52,179 nt of DNA, taken from the NCBI GenBank assembly GCA_001798185.1, contig MGRM01000012.1, positions 1 through 52,179 of the forward strand, in the 5' to 3' direction. Under the pieces are notes generated by a model. The model was not told where the DNA came from and did no database searches. It was given only the letters and a program-made list of their open reading frames with translations. Shown piece by piece: positions 24,741 through 33,266 of the stretch. Each line of letters begins with the position of its first letter. Positions within the stretch are counted from its first letter, which is position 1. The DNA is from Deltaproteobacteria bacterium RIFCSPHIGHO2_02_FULL_44_16. Lineage in GTDB: Bacteria > UBA10199 > 2-02-FULL-44-16. The position numbers and the translations under genes were made by a program.

Positions 24741-25703
24741 CTATCTCTTTTTTTGCTTTATTTGAGCCTTTATCTGCGCTCGCGCAGCTTCAATGGGGCC
24801 TTCTATGGTACATCCAGCCGCATGAAGATGTCCGCCTCCATGAAAATGTCTGGCAATTGCCGCGACATCGAATTCTTTTTTTGATCGTAAGCTAACTTTG
24901 ACACGTCCATCTGGAAGTTCACGAAAAAGAGCGGCAATTTCGATCCCCTTCAGAGAACGAGGAATATTTCCAAATTCTTCTGACAGTTCAGCAGTAGCTC
25001 CGGTGTTTTTAAACATGGCTTGCGTCACGGTCATGGAAGCGTATTCAAGGTCCACATCGATATCAAGTGTCTGAAGTGATTGTGCAAGAAGAGCAAATCG
25101 CTCGTGTGGATAATTTTGTTCAAGTTCCGTTGCAACTGCCGAAGGGTCAACTCCACACGCAACTAAATCTGCAGCATGACGCAATACTCGTTCTGACGTA
25201 TTCGAGTAACAAAAAAAACCGGTATCAACGACAAGTGTCGTATAAAGATAAAGTGCAAGTTGCTGATCGAGTTTGACGTTCATTTTTTTAAAAAGTCCGA
25301 TTAAGATCTCACCGGTTGCACAAGCCTCTGCATCGACAACAGAAGCATCTGCTTTGATCTCTTTGAGAATATGATGATCAATACAAATAAGCTTCGCATT
25401 GCCAATAATTTTTTCAAAGGCCTCTCCCACGCGATCGGGTTGAGCGACATCAACCATAATAGCCGTATCAAACAAAGCTCCTTGTGGAAGCTTTTGAACA
25501 ATGCGGTGACTCTCTGGCAAAAAAGTTAAATTAAAAGGAACCACATCGCGATTAAAGAAGGTGACGTTCTTCCCCATTCGTTCAAGCGCAACCCCAAGCG
25601 CTAACTGAGAACCAATGGCATCTCCATCGGGATTATAATGTGAGCCAACAAGAACGTTCTTTGATTGACATAAGAGTTCAATAACGTCGTTCGTCCCCTT
25701 CAT
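24741..25703 (-). CDS. nrnA: DHH/DHHA1 phosphoesterase (NrnA-type oligoribonuclease)
   Basis: Cytoplasmic Mn-dependent phosphoesterase that degrades nanoRNA and/or pAp or cyclic dinucleotide products; 320 residues. DHH motifs are in order: HYNPDGDAIGSQLAL, IMVDVAQPDR, ICIDHH, TLVVDTGFFCYSNTS. The DHHA1 domain has VKVSLRSKKEFDVAAIARHF and GGGHLHAAGCTI. The start is ATG 25703, four bases after the rbfA stop with GGAG nine bases upstream; a longer frame overlapping rbfA is rejected. Position after rbfA is the standard place for nrnA-like genes. The exact substrate is not decided by sequence. Confidence 0.92.
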   Translation of the reverse strand: MKGTNDVIELLCQSKNVLVGSHYNPDGDAIGSQLALGVALERMGKNVTFFNRDVVPFNLTFLPESHRIVQKLPQGALFDTAIMVDVAQPDRVGEAFEKIIGNAKLICIDHHILKEIKADASVVDAEACATGEILIGLFKKMNVKLDQQLALYLYTTLVVDTGFFCYSNTSERVLRHAADLVACGVDPSAVATELEQNYPHERFALLAQSLQTLDIDVDLEYASMTVTQAMFKNTGATAELSEEFGNIPRSLKGIEIAALFRELPDGRVKVSLRSKKEFDVAAIARHFHGGGHLHAAGCTIEGPIEAARAQIKAQIKQKKR

Positions 25704-25707
25704 CTGT

Positions 25708-26073
25708 TTAAACTCCTTCGGCAGCATCCAAGAGGTGATGAACGCGCTCTTCTTGTGCAAGGATGTCATCAAAAAATATTTCTACTTCGGGAACGAATTT
25801 TAATTTTACGGAATTGTTAATAAGATGCTTTAGAAAACCAGAGGCATTTTTGAGTCCACTTTCAATTTCATCGCGACGATGTTGCTGCTCCTGCAGAACA
25901 TAAAAATAAATCCGCACAATGCGAAGATCTTTCGTCATCTTCACGCGTGTAATTCGAACTCCATCAATGCGCGGGTCACTCAGTTCATATTGACACGCCG
26001 TTGTCACAACATGAAAGACTTGTTCTGCGACACGCTCAGCTCGATCAAATGGAAGTTGTTTTGATTGTTTCAC
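25708..26073 (-). CDS. rbfA: 30S ribosome-binding factor A
   Basis: Late 30S maturation factor with a KH-like fold, 121 residues. Visible features are FDRAERVAEQVFHVVTTACQ, ELSDPRIDGVRITRVKMTKD, the beta strand VRIYFYVL and FLKHLINNSVKLKFVPEVEI, followed by FFDDILAQEERVHHLL. It is tightly placed seven nt after infB and just before nrnA in the rimP-nusA-infB operon. Confidence 0.96.
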   Translation of the reverse strand: MKQSKQLPFDRAERVAEQVFHVVTTACQYELSDPRIDGVRITRVKMTKDLRIVRIYFYVLQEQQHRRDEIESGLKNASGFLKHLINNSVKLKFVPEVEIFFDDILAQEERVHHLLDAAEGV

Positions 26074-26080
26074 GTTTTTT

Positions 26081-28420
26081 TTACAAAGAAGCTGCTTTCT
26101 TCTCGATCACATAAGCTTCGATGATATCCCCGACTTTAATATCGTTAAAATTTTCAATGCCAATACCACACTCATATCCTTCAGTGACTTCACGAGCATC
26201 ATCTTTAAATCGTTTGAGCGAAGAAATTTTTCCTTCATAGACAACAACCTGATCGCGCAGAAGCCGTACAAGTGCGTTACGAGTGATTTTTCCGCTCGTC
26301 ACATAACATCCCGCAATTTGACCCACCTTGGTAATTTTGAAAACCTCGCGCACCTCAATGGTTCCGAGTGATTTTTCAGACTCTTCAGGCGCCAAAAGAC
26401 CTTCCATGGCCTTACGAATGTCATCAATCATTTCATAGATAATGCGATAGGAGCGAATTTCGACCCGTTCTCGCTCTGCTGCTGCTTTTGCTTTGCTATC
26501 AGGCTTGACATTAAAACCGAGCACAATCGCATTGGAAGCAGAAGCCAACATGACATCATTTTCGGTGATCCCGCCAACACCTTTATGGAGCACTTTCACT
26601 TTCACGATGTCTGTTTGGAGTTTTAAAAGGGAATCGGCAACTGCTTCAGCACTGCCGTGAACATCAGCTTTGATGACAAGAACAAGTTCTTTTGTCTCTC
26701 CAGCAGCGAGTTCCCGCTGTAAGTCTTCAAGCGATGTGGTGGAGAGATCACCACTGGATTTCTTTCTCTCTTTTACTTCGCGTACATCAATAATCTGTCT
26801 CGCCTCTTTTTCTCCGAGAACACCTACAAACTCATCTCCTGCATCAGGGACTGAAGAAAGACCCTGAATTTCAACCGGCTGAGAAGGGAGAGCTTCTTTC
26901 ATGACTTTTCCCGTGGCATCGGTCATCGCACGAATTTTTCCATAAGCAAAACCGCAGACAATGAAGTCTCCAACTCTCAATGTCCCTTCTTGCACAATAA
27001 GGGTTGCAACAGGTCCGCGACCTTTATCAAGTCGGGCTTCAACAACCACACCTTTTGGACGAATCGTTGGATCTGCTTTTAATTCTAACACTTCTGCTTG
27101 AAGCAAAATCATCTCCAAAAGTTTCTCGACTCCTTCTTTGGTTTTTGCAGATGTTGGAATGCAGATCACATCCCCGCCCCATTCTTCTGGAACAAGTTCG
27201 TGTTCTGTAAGCGCTTGCTTCACGCGTTCAGGCTGTGCTCCTGGCTTATCAATTTTATTGATCGCGACAATAATCGGAACCTCTGCGGCTTTTGCATGAT
27301 GAATCGCTTCAACCGTTTGCGGCATGATTCCATCATCTGCGGCAACAACCAGAACCACAATATCAGTTACTTTTGCGCCGCGAGCTCGCATGCTGGTAAA
27401 GGCTTCATGGCCTGGTGTATCTAAAAAGGTGAGTTTCCCTTTAGGAATGGAAACTTCGTAGGCGCCAATGTGCTGTGTAATCCCGCCTGCTTCCCCTTCT
27501 ACAACATTTGTTTTCCGAATGGCATCAAGGAGCGATGTTTTTCCATGATCGACATGTCCCATGACCGTCACCACTGGCGCACGAGGTTTTATATTTTCTT
27601 GTAAAATCTTCTCAAGTGGCAACGTCAGAAGGTCTTCTTCTTTTAACGCTGTCTGCTCGATTTTATACCCCAATTCTTCTGCAATCATAGAAGCGACTTC
27701 AAATTCGATTCGCTGATTCACGGTCACCATAATGCCTAAATCCACGAGACGTTTCATCAATTCCGAAACCTTTTTCCCTGTTGCTTGTGAAAGTTCTGAA
27801 ACTGACATGGCTTCTGCAATACGAATTACTTTTTTAATCGCTTTTGGTTCTGTAATTTCTGTTTTCTTAAATCCCTTACGCGTTGATTTTTTTCGACGAG
27901 CGATGGGTTGAAAAACACGCTCAACGGAAGGAGCTGTTTCCACCACTTCTTCGGGAACGACGACAGCCTCCTCTACAACTTCAGAAGATGGATCTTCTTC
28001 AACCACATTAATGGTCGCATACTGTTTTAGACCGCCAGCACGAAGAATATTTTCCATTTCCAGCTCATCACGACTTCGACGACGCTTCGGTCCTCGCTGC
28101 AACTTTTCTTTCCAATCTTCGCGCGTTGCATCTGTCGAAACTAAATTGATGTGACCAACAAGACCAATCTTTGGTTCCCCTGTTTTAGCTGGAGTTGACG
28201 AAGGAGTCGTTGTTGCACGCTGTTCTGGTGAAGAAAGAGCGGAAGCAGACGAAACTACGGTTTGTTCTTGTTTTGGAACTGAAGTCGTTTCAGCGCTTTG
28301 TTCTGCCTCAGATGGCGGAGGAAGAGCAGATGCTCGACGGCGAATAAGCGTTGGCTTTAATCGCTTTTCTACCACTTCTGTTTTTACATCATGTGTTTCT
28401 TTTTCACTATTTGTGGTCAT
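26081..28420 (-). CDS. infB: Translation initiation factor IF-2
   Basis: GTPase that loads initiator tRNA, 779 residues. A low-complexity N-terminal region rich in Pro/Ser/Glu/Val (1-190) is followed by an IF2_N domain ([20 protein letters not shown]). The G domain has [18 protein letters not shown] (G1), [14 protein letters not shown] (G2), [16 protein letters not shown] (G3), NKIDKPGAQ (G4), and the later domains end with [23 protein letters not shown] 28420 has GAGGG upstream and lies 14 nt inside the end of nusA. No ylxR gene separates the two. Confidence 0.97.
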   Translation of the reverse strand: MTTNSEKETHDVKTEVVEKRLKPTLIRRRASALPPPSEAEQSAETTSVPKQEQTVVSSASALSSPEQRATTTPSSTPAKTGEPKIGLVGHINLVSTDATREDWKEKLQRGPKRRRSRDELEMENILRAGGLKQYATINVVEEDPSSEVVEEAVVVPEEVVETAPSVERVFQPIARRKKSTRKGFKKTEITEPKAIKKVIRIAEAMSVSELSQATGKKVSELMKRLVDLGIMVTVNQRIEFEVASMIAEELGYKIEQTALKEEDLLTLPLEKILQENIKPRAPVVTVMGHVDHGKTSLLDAIRKTNVVEGEAGGITQHIGAYEVSIPKGKLTFLDTPGHEAFTSMRARGAKVTDIVVLVVAADDGIMPQTVEAIHHAKAAEVPIIVAINKIDKPGAQPERVKQALTEHELVPEEWGGDVICIPTSAKTKEGVEKLLEMILLQAEVLELKADPTIRPKGVVVEARLDKGRGPVATLIVQEGTLRVGDFIVCGFAYGKIRAMTDATGKVMKEALPSQPVEIQGLSSVPDAGDEFVGVLGEKEARQIIDVREVKERKKSSGDLSTTSLEDLQRELAAGETKELVLVIKADVHGSAEAVADSLLKLQTDIVKVKVLHKGVGGITENDVMLASASNAIVLGFNVKPDSKAKAAAERERVEIRSYRIIYEMIDDIRKAMEGLLAPEESEKSLGTIEVREVFKITKVGQIAGCYVTSGKITRNALVRLLRDQVVVYEGKISSLKRFKDDAREVTEGYECGIGIENFNDIKVGDIIEAYVIEKKAASL

Positions 28421-29822
28421 GCACACCCTCTTCTGCTTCTTTTATTTCTTCTTCATTTTTTTCTTCCTGCATATTTTCAAGTTCTTGTTTCTTCAAAGCT
28501 TCTTCCTGCGCCTTTTGCTTTGCTTCGCGGTCCTCTTGTTCAATAATTTTTGCGATCAATATATTTGTCGACTTGCCTTCCTTCACCGCATTCATCGCAT
28601 TTTTATGCATAAGTCGAAGCTGTTCTTCTCCAAGGCCAGGTACTTTTAAAAAGTCTTCCACGGAAGATTTCGCAATGTCTTCAAAGCTTCGATAGGAATG
28701 CGAATAAAGAACAAGAGCTGTTCCCTCTTCAATACCAAAAATTTCAACCAAGACACGGCGCGCTCTCTTTGCAACCTGTTCAATTTTTGTTTCACTATAA
28801 ACATCAATATTCCAACCTGTCAAAAGAGCGGCAAGACGAACATTTTGTCCACGACGACCGATCGCAAGAGAAAGCTGATCATCAGGAACCACAACTTCCA
28901 TCACCTTTTCATGTTCACGAATAATAACTTTGGAAACTTCAGCAGGTGCAATCGCATTACAAACAAAACGAGCTGGGTCTTCGTCCCAGTTAACGATATC
29001 AATCTTTTCACCTTTCAGTTCTCCGACAACGCTTTGCACGCGCGATCCTTTAATTCCAACACACGCTCCAACCGGATCGACATCATGATCGCGAGAGTAA
29101 ACAGCAATTTTGGAACGCACACCTGGTTCTCGCGCAACGGCTCGAATTTCGACAATCGCTTCCGAGATTTCGGGAACTTCAACGGCGAAAAGTTCACGGA
29201 CAAAATTAGGATCGCGTCGTGACAAGATCAGCACAGGACCACGACCTTCGCGATCGGCGCGAACAAAAAGTCCTTGGATCCGCTCTCCTGTACGATAATG
29301 TTCACTTGAAACCTGCTCCGTGCGAGGAATCACTGCTTCTGTACGGCCCAGATCAATCACCATGTCGCCTCGCTCAAAGCGACGCACGATACCGGTGATA
29401 ATTTCTCCAATACGTCCCTTAAATTCTTCATAGACAATAGAACGTTCTGCTTCACGAACTTTTTGAATGATCACCTGCTTCGCTGTTTGCGCTGCAATGC
29501 GACCAAACATACTGGGATCCATCTTGACTCCGAGACTATCTCCGACCTGCGCATCAGGATCGAGCTTATGTGCTTCAGGAATTGTCATCTCGATGTTGTC
29601 ATCCGTAATCGTTTCAACCACGGTTTTAAATTGAAAGAGTTCAATCTCTCCTGTTTCATCATTGTATTGAGCCTCAAGCTCTCCTAAATGACCCCACTTT
29701 TTGCGAGCCGCAGTCAAAAAAGCTGACTCAATAGCCTGAACCAAATATTCCTTCGGAATACTTTTATCACGACTGACCATTTCGAGGACTCTTCCTAGAT
29801 CTTGAAACATTCCCTGCGCCAT
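28407..29822 (-). CDS. nusA: Transcription termination/antitermination factor NusA
   Basis: RNA polymerase-binding factor for pausing, termination and antitermination; 471 residues. The N-terminal domain (DLGRVLEMVSRDKSIPKEYL) is followed by S1 (GEIITGIVRRFERGDMVIDL), KH1 and KH2 (KIAVYSRDHDVDPVGACVGI, LSLAIGRRGQNVRLAALLTG). One C-terminal helix-hairpin-helix unit (SSVEDFLKVPGLGEEQLRLM) and an acidic, Glu/Lys-rich tail of about 40 residues complete it. The start is ATG 29822 with AAGGAG upstream; 17 extra in-frame codons come from the adjacent repeat. It lies between rimP and infB. Confidence 0.97.
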   Translation of the reverse strand: MAQGMFQDLGRVLEMVSRDKSIPKEYLVQAIESAFLTAARKKWGHLGELEAQYNDETGEIELFQFKTVVETITDDNIEMTIPEAHKLDPDAQVGDSLGVKMDPSMFGRIAAQTAKQVIIQKVREAERSIVYEEFKGRIGEIITGIVRRFERGDMVIDLGRTEAVIPRTEQVSSEHYRTGERIQGLFVRADREGRGPVLILSRRDPNFVRELFAVEVPEISEAIVEIRAVAREPGVRSKIAVYSRDHDVDPVGACVGIKGSRVQSVVGELKGEKIDIVNWDEDPARFVCNAIAPAEVSKVIIREHEKVMEVVVPDDQLSLAIGRRGQNVRLAALLTGWNIDVYSETKIEQVAKRARRVLVEIFGIEEGTALVLYSHSYRSFEDIAKSSVEDFLKVPGLGEEQLRLMHKNAMNAVKEGKSTNILIAKIIEQEDREAKQKAQEEALKKQELENMQEEKNEEEIKEAEEGVHDHK

Positions 29823-29843
29823 ACTCTCTCCTTTTACAGTTCG

Positions 29844-29953
29844 TTGAAAAAGTTCCATCTGCTGCGTTGGCATCGTCAGCGCTCCTTGCAGCGTACCTTC
29901 AAGTACGCTTCAGTCGGCTTCCTCTGCCTGCCTTGCATCTGGGCCTTTTTGAA
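29844..29953. repeat. Long inverted-repeat element 4 (about 110 bp) between rimP and nusA
   Basis: TTGAAAAAGTTCCATCTGC (29844-29862) pairs with GCATCTGGGCCTTTTTGAA (29935-29953). Inside is the hairpin GCGTAC-CTTCAA-GTACGC (29891-29908). This sequence type (CATCTGCTGCGTTGGCATCG, then GTACCTTCAAGTACGC) is familiar to me from intergenic regions of many Deltaproteobacteria. It fills most of the 151-bp gap between rimP and nusA inside the operon. Confidence 0.85.
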
Positions 29954-29973
29954 CAGCCTGATTTCAATTATAT

Positions 29974-30453
29974 TTAATGTTTTCCTCCAAAAGTCACTTC
30001 TCCAATGAGACGTGCTCGGTGCAATGATTGATGAGGAATGCAGTATTCTTTCTCATCAATTTCCATATAAATATTCCCATTTTCAAATCTTTTCAGAATT
30101 CCTTTGTAATGACTTCGTCCTTCAAGAGGATATTTTGTTTTCAGTCGAATATTCGATCCCACAAATCGACAAAAATCTTCTTCCGTGCGAAGTGGACGGT
30201 CAATGCCAGGAGAAGAAACCTCTAACGTATATGTCCGATCTATCATTCCTTCGACATCGATAGCGCTTCCAAGAACTCTCGAAGCTTCTTGACAATGATC
30301 GATGGTGACGCCCCCTTCTGGTTTATCGATATAGAGACGCAAAATCCATCTTCCGTATTCTTGCAAAAACTCTCGCTCCACAAGATGAAGCCCAAGTTGG
30401 CCTAAAATCGGAGTAATGATCTCTTCAATTCGCTGTAATAATGATTCATACAT
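29974..30453 (-). CDS. rimP: Ribosome maturation factor RimP
   Basis: 30S assembly factor, 159 residues when started at MYESLLQR (30453). Family strings are GQLGLHLVEREFLQEYGRW, RLYIDKPEGGVTIDHCQEAS, TYTLEVSSPGIDRPLRTEED and a C-terminal SH3-like part. The longer open frame begins inside a terminator hairpin and is rejected. No Shine-Dalgarno is visible; the ATG is 11 bases after the terminator's T run. It heads the rimP-nusA-infB-rbfA-nrnA-rpsO-pnp set. Confidence 0.94.
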   Translation of the reverse strand: MYESLLQRIEEIITPILGQLGLHLVEREFLQEYGRWILRLYIDKPEGGVTIDHCQEASRVLGSAIDVEGMIDRTYTLEVSSPGIDRPLRTEEDFCRFVGSNIRLKTKYPLEGRSHYKGILKRFENGNIYMEIDEKEYCIPHQSLHRARLIGEVTFGGKH

Positions 30454-30464
30454 AAATAGGGGTG

Positions 30465-30491
30465 AAAAAAAAGTGGGCCACCGGCCCACTT
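30465..30491 (-). terminator. Strong intrinsic terminator directly upstream of rimP
   Basis: On the minus strand, AAGTGGGCC-GGT-GGCCCACTT (30491-30471), followed by a T8 run (30472-30465, the first two Ts closing the stem). A 7-bp GC-rich stem with A/U extension and uninterrupted U tract is a textbook intrinsic terminator. It would end the leucine-dehydrogenase-like transcript. Because it stops only 11 bases before the rimP ATG, it could also act as an attenuator for the nusA operon. Confidence 0.9.
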
Positions 30492-30559
30492 CTCAGATAC
30501 TCTCCATTCACGAAAGCTTTTTCCACCTATAGAAAAAACGCAGCTTTGGCAAGCTTTTC

Positions 30560-31630
30560 TTAACTCAATGGATTTTTTGCTTTGCGCGCATCGGCAAGTT
30601 TCATTTCCACCAAACGGTCAGCCGCAATGGCGGTCGTTATATTATTTTCTTTAGCAATATCAAAAACTTGAGATAATGTTTGATAAACAGCTTTAACTCT
30701 TTCACGACACTCTTTTTCATCATAACCCTGAATCTCTTGAAACACGCTGATCAGTCCTCCTGCATTAATGACATAATCAGGAGCATAAAGAATGCCACGT
30801 TTTTTCAAGACCTCGGCATGTTCACGTCGTTCGAGCTGATTATTTGCCCCCCCTGCAATCACCCGACATTTGAGGCGCGGAATGGTTTTATCATTCAGAA
30901 TACTTCCGAGGGCACAGGGAGCGAAAACATCACAGTCCAAATCATAAATAGAGCTGTCATCGACCGCTTCAAGAGCAATCTCGTTTTCAAGTCGACGAAT
31001 TTTTTCAAGATCAATATCTGACACAAGTACTCGTGCACCCTCAGCGACCAAAAGTTTTGCAAGTTTTGCTCCGACAGCGCCGACACCTTGAATTGCAATA
31101 ACTCTTCCTGAAAGATTATTATTACCAAATGTTTTTTCAAGCGAAGCCTTGATCCCCTGAAAAACTCCAAGAGCCGTATAAGGAGAAGGATCCCCGCTTC
31201 CACCTTCGTTTTTCCCAGTTCCGACCACATACTTTGTCTGGGTATGGATCACATTGACATCTTCAACATTAATGCCGACATCTTCTGCGGTGATATAACG
31301 CCCCCCCAAGGTATGAACAAAACGACCAAAAGCTTCAAAAAGTTCAGGACTCTTATCTTTTTTGGGATCTGCAATAATAACTGCCTTTCCACCACCAAGT
31401 TCAAGGCCTGTTACGGCAGCTTTATAGGTCATGCCTCGTGAAAGTCGGAGAACATCACGCAAAGCATCGTTTTCAGTTTCATAAGGCCACATACGAACAC
31501 CGCCAAGAGCTGGCCCAAGAAGCGTGCTATGAATTGCAATGATCGCTTTCAGGCCAGACTGTTTGTCCTGACAAAACACAACTTGTTCATGATCGTGTTC
31601 ACTCATTCGCTGCAGGACATCAGTTTCCAT
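30560..31630 (-). CDS. Glu/Leu/Phe/Val dehydrogenase, leucine dehydrogenase-like
   Basis: NAD-dependent oxidative deaminase of branched-chain amino acids (or a close relative), 356 residues. Substrate-side motif GPALGGVRMWPYETENDALR, catalytic-lysine region AVTGLELGGGKAVIIADPKK and AEDVGINVEDVN come first. The Rossmann domain has AIQGVGAVGAKLAKLLVAEG and later PDYVINAGGLISVFQEI. Length and these strings match leucine/valine dehydrogenases better than the longer glutamate enzymes. GAGGAG seven bases before ATG 31630 sets the start. Single gene; the strong terminator before rimP ends it. Confidence 0.92.
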   Translation of the reverse strand: METDVLQRMSEHDHEQVVFCQDKQSGLKAIIAIHSTLLGPALGGVRMWPYETENDALRDVLRLSRGMTYKAAVTGLELGGGKAVIIADPKKDKSPELFEAFGRFVHTLGGRYITAEDVGINVEDVNVIHTQTKYVVGTGKNEGGSGDPSPYTALGVFQGIKASLEKTFGNNNLSGRVIAIQGVGAVGAKLAKLLVAEGARVLVSDIDLEKIRRLENEIALEAVDDSSIYDLDCDVFAPCALGSILNDKTIPRLKCRVIAGGANNQLERREHAEVLKKRGILYAPDYVINAGGLISVFQEIQGYDEKECRERVKAVYQTLSQVFDIAKENNITTAIAADRLVEMKLADARKAKNPLS

Positions 31631-31766
31631 TTCAATTCTCCTCGACGCAACAGAGACCATTTCTTTGTTGTTTGCATGCATCATCGATACCACCATGTAC
31701 CCCCCTTGTAAAAATGAACATGGTCGCGGACGCTATGTGGAGCACTGCATTTTGTCAATTATCTTC

Positions 31767-32492
31767 CTAGAGGAAACCAGGAGAGGGAGTGTCGAGAGAA
31801 AGAAAATCTGCGGCATTGTCATCGGTATCAATTCCATCACGACGTGACAAACTTTGATCAGCACTCACATCTTCTGCAGGAGTTCCTTCAAAACAGATTT
31901 CTCCATTTGAAGCCGCAAGAGGAAGTGGAGAACCATAACCGACAGCATCAAGAAGCGCTCCTTGATCATCAAGAAGTTGAAGACATTCAGGACCATTTTG
32001 TGGATCAAAATTGTCGATATAATCTTCATTCTCAACATACGTTTGATTTTCGGTTCCTGTTTTCGCGTCAGCAATCACAAAAAGACCATTGTCTCGCAAA
32101 TGCATATCCAATGGAATTTTGATGGTATCCGTCACAGTTCCGCCGTCTCCATTGATAAAGAGAATTTGATAATCACTCACATCTGTCCCAGGGGTTCCAA
32201 AAAGTTCGACAAAAAGTTTTCCATCACCATCAGCGCCTGTGAGATCGTAAAGAAATTCATGAATCACCAAAAATGATGGTCGAATACGCGTTATATTTTC
32301 TGTTGATGTTTGCGAGGAAGAGCCTTCGGAATTCGTTGCGCTTGATTCTTCTGTATCGTCTAAGGCATCATCATTTACTCCAAGAACATCTGAACTCGCC
32401 GCTGGTTCGTCATTCTTTTTCACACTCGGCGGAGTAAGTGAAACACCGCAAGCGAGAAAAAAGAAAAGCGTGCTCGTCATCAAGATTTTCAT
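31767..32492 (-). CDS. Lipoprotein with lamin-tail (LTD) domain
   Basis: 241 residues. Signal peptide MKILMTSTLFFFLACG with lipobox LAC, then an acidic Ser/Thr-rich linker (about 25-75). An LTD-type immunoglobulin-like domain follows: LVIHEFLYDLTGADGDGKLF, VELFGTPGTDVSDYQILFIN, then LRDNGLFVIADAK, LLDDQGALLDAVGYG and SLSRRDGIDTDDNAADFLS, LDTPSPGFL. LTDs in bacteria are extracellular and often accompany phosphodiesterase or metallo-beta-lactamase domains. Its ATG overlaps the upstream TolC-like gene's stop as ATGA, with GGAG upstream, so the two are translationally coupled. Binding partner unknown. Confidence 0.85.
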   Translation of the reverse strand: MKILMTSTLFFFLACGVSLTPPSVKKNDEPAASSDVLGVNDDALDDTEESSATNSEGSSSQTSTENITRIRPSFLVIHEFLYDLTGADGDGKLFVELFGTPGTDVSDYQILFINGDGGTVTDTIKIPLDMHLRDNGLFVIADAKTGTENQTYVENEDYIDNFDPQNGPECLQLLDDQGALLDAVGYGSPLPLAASNGEICFEGTPAEDVSADQSLSRRDGIDTDDNAADFLSLDTPSPGFL

Positions 32493-33091
32493 GGTTTCTC
32501 CAATTGGCGTCGATACCAACCGCCTGTAAAAGCATCGATGTGCGCTATTGATTCCTCAATCTGCAGTTGCAAAAAAGAGATCTTTTTTATCTCTTTTGAG
32601 ATTTGCGCATCATTCAACTCCATCAAAAATTTTTGTCGTTTATAAAAATGGGTATTCACTTCTTTGAGAAGACCATAACGCTCTTCAGCAAGTTTTCGTG
32701 TTTCAGCAGAAATCTGAAGTTGATCTCGTGAAAAGAGAAGTTCCTGAAGATTCCAAATCGCGCGTATTCCATAGTTTTCGCGCGCAGCTGCCTTTTGTGC
32801 ATAGGTCGACTCATCTGGACCAACCGTTACTCCAGCACTCCCCACGTAGATTGAATCTTCAACATCGACATGAATATCGTTGAGACGATTGTGACCGTAT
32901 TCCAATTGCAAGCGCGGAAGAAGCGCTGAAAGAAGAATGCGTTTTTTCCAAGATCCAATTTCATCAGGAGCAAGATGCGCGTACGCAAGCGCTGCATCCT
33001 GAACAGCAACAATATCGGGTTCCTCTGCGGCATCGAGGGGAACAGAAAAAAGGAAAAGGAGATGAAAAAGAAAAACAAAAAACAATTTCAT
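32489..33091 (-). CDS. TolC-like exported helical protein (short form)
   Basis: 200 residues with an N-terminal signal peptide (MKLFFVFLFHLLFLFSVPLD, then AAEEPDI). The mature part reads like half a TolC protomer: SWKKRILLSALLPRLQLEYG (outer-membrane strand style), RAIWNLQELLFSRDQLQI, then a long helix SAETRKLAEERYGLLKEVNT followed by HFYKRQKFLMEL and a final IDAFTGGWYRRQL. Similar half-length proteins occur in myxobacterial and other delta-type genomes without assigned function. It is translationally coupled to the lamin-tail lipoprotein downstream. It is too short to form a normal TolC trimer subunit. Confidence 0.7.
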   Translation of the reverse strand: MKLFFVFLFHLLFLFSVPLDAAEEPDIVAVQDAALAYAHLAPDEIGSWKKRILLSALLPRLQLEYGHNRLNDIHVDVEDSIYVGSAGVTVGPDESTYAQKAAARENYGIRAIWNLQELLFSRDQLQISAETRKLAEERYGLLKEVNTHFYKRQKFLMELNDAQISKEIKKISFLQLQIEESIAHIDAFTGGWYRRQLEKP

Positions 33092-33266
33092 TCTTTTGTG
33101 AAAAGCAAAACTTATGCCAGAAAAAGCAACAGATTTTCAGAGGCGATGAAAATGAAAGTGTAGTGGTTACGTACAAGATGATAAAAAACGCTCCACTTTG
33201 TGAAGACCCCTGCGTTGAATTTCAAGAATTTTTCACGGCACTTTCTTTGCAATAGAAATAACGCAT

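Noticed and set aside
30526-30552. Possible rimP promoter (TTGCCA and TATAGG on the minus strand)
   Set aside because: The spacer is only 15 bases and the -10 is weak; it was not strong enough to list, though some promoter upstream of the terminator is needed.
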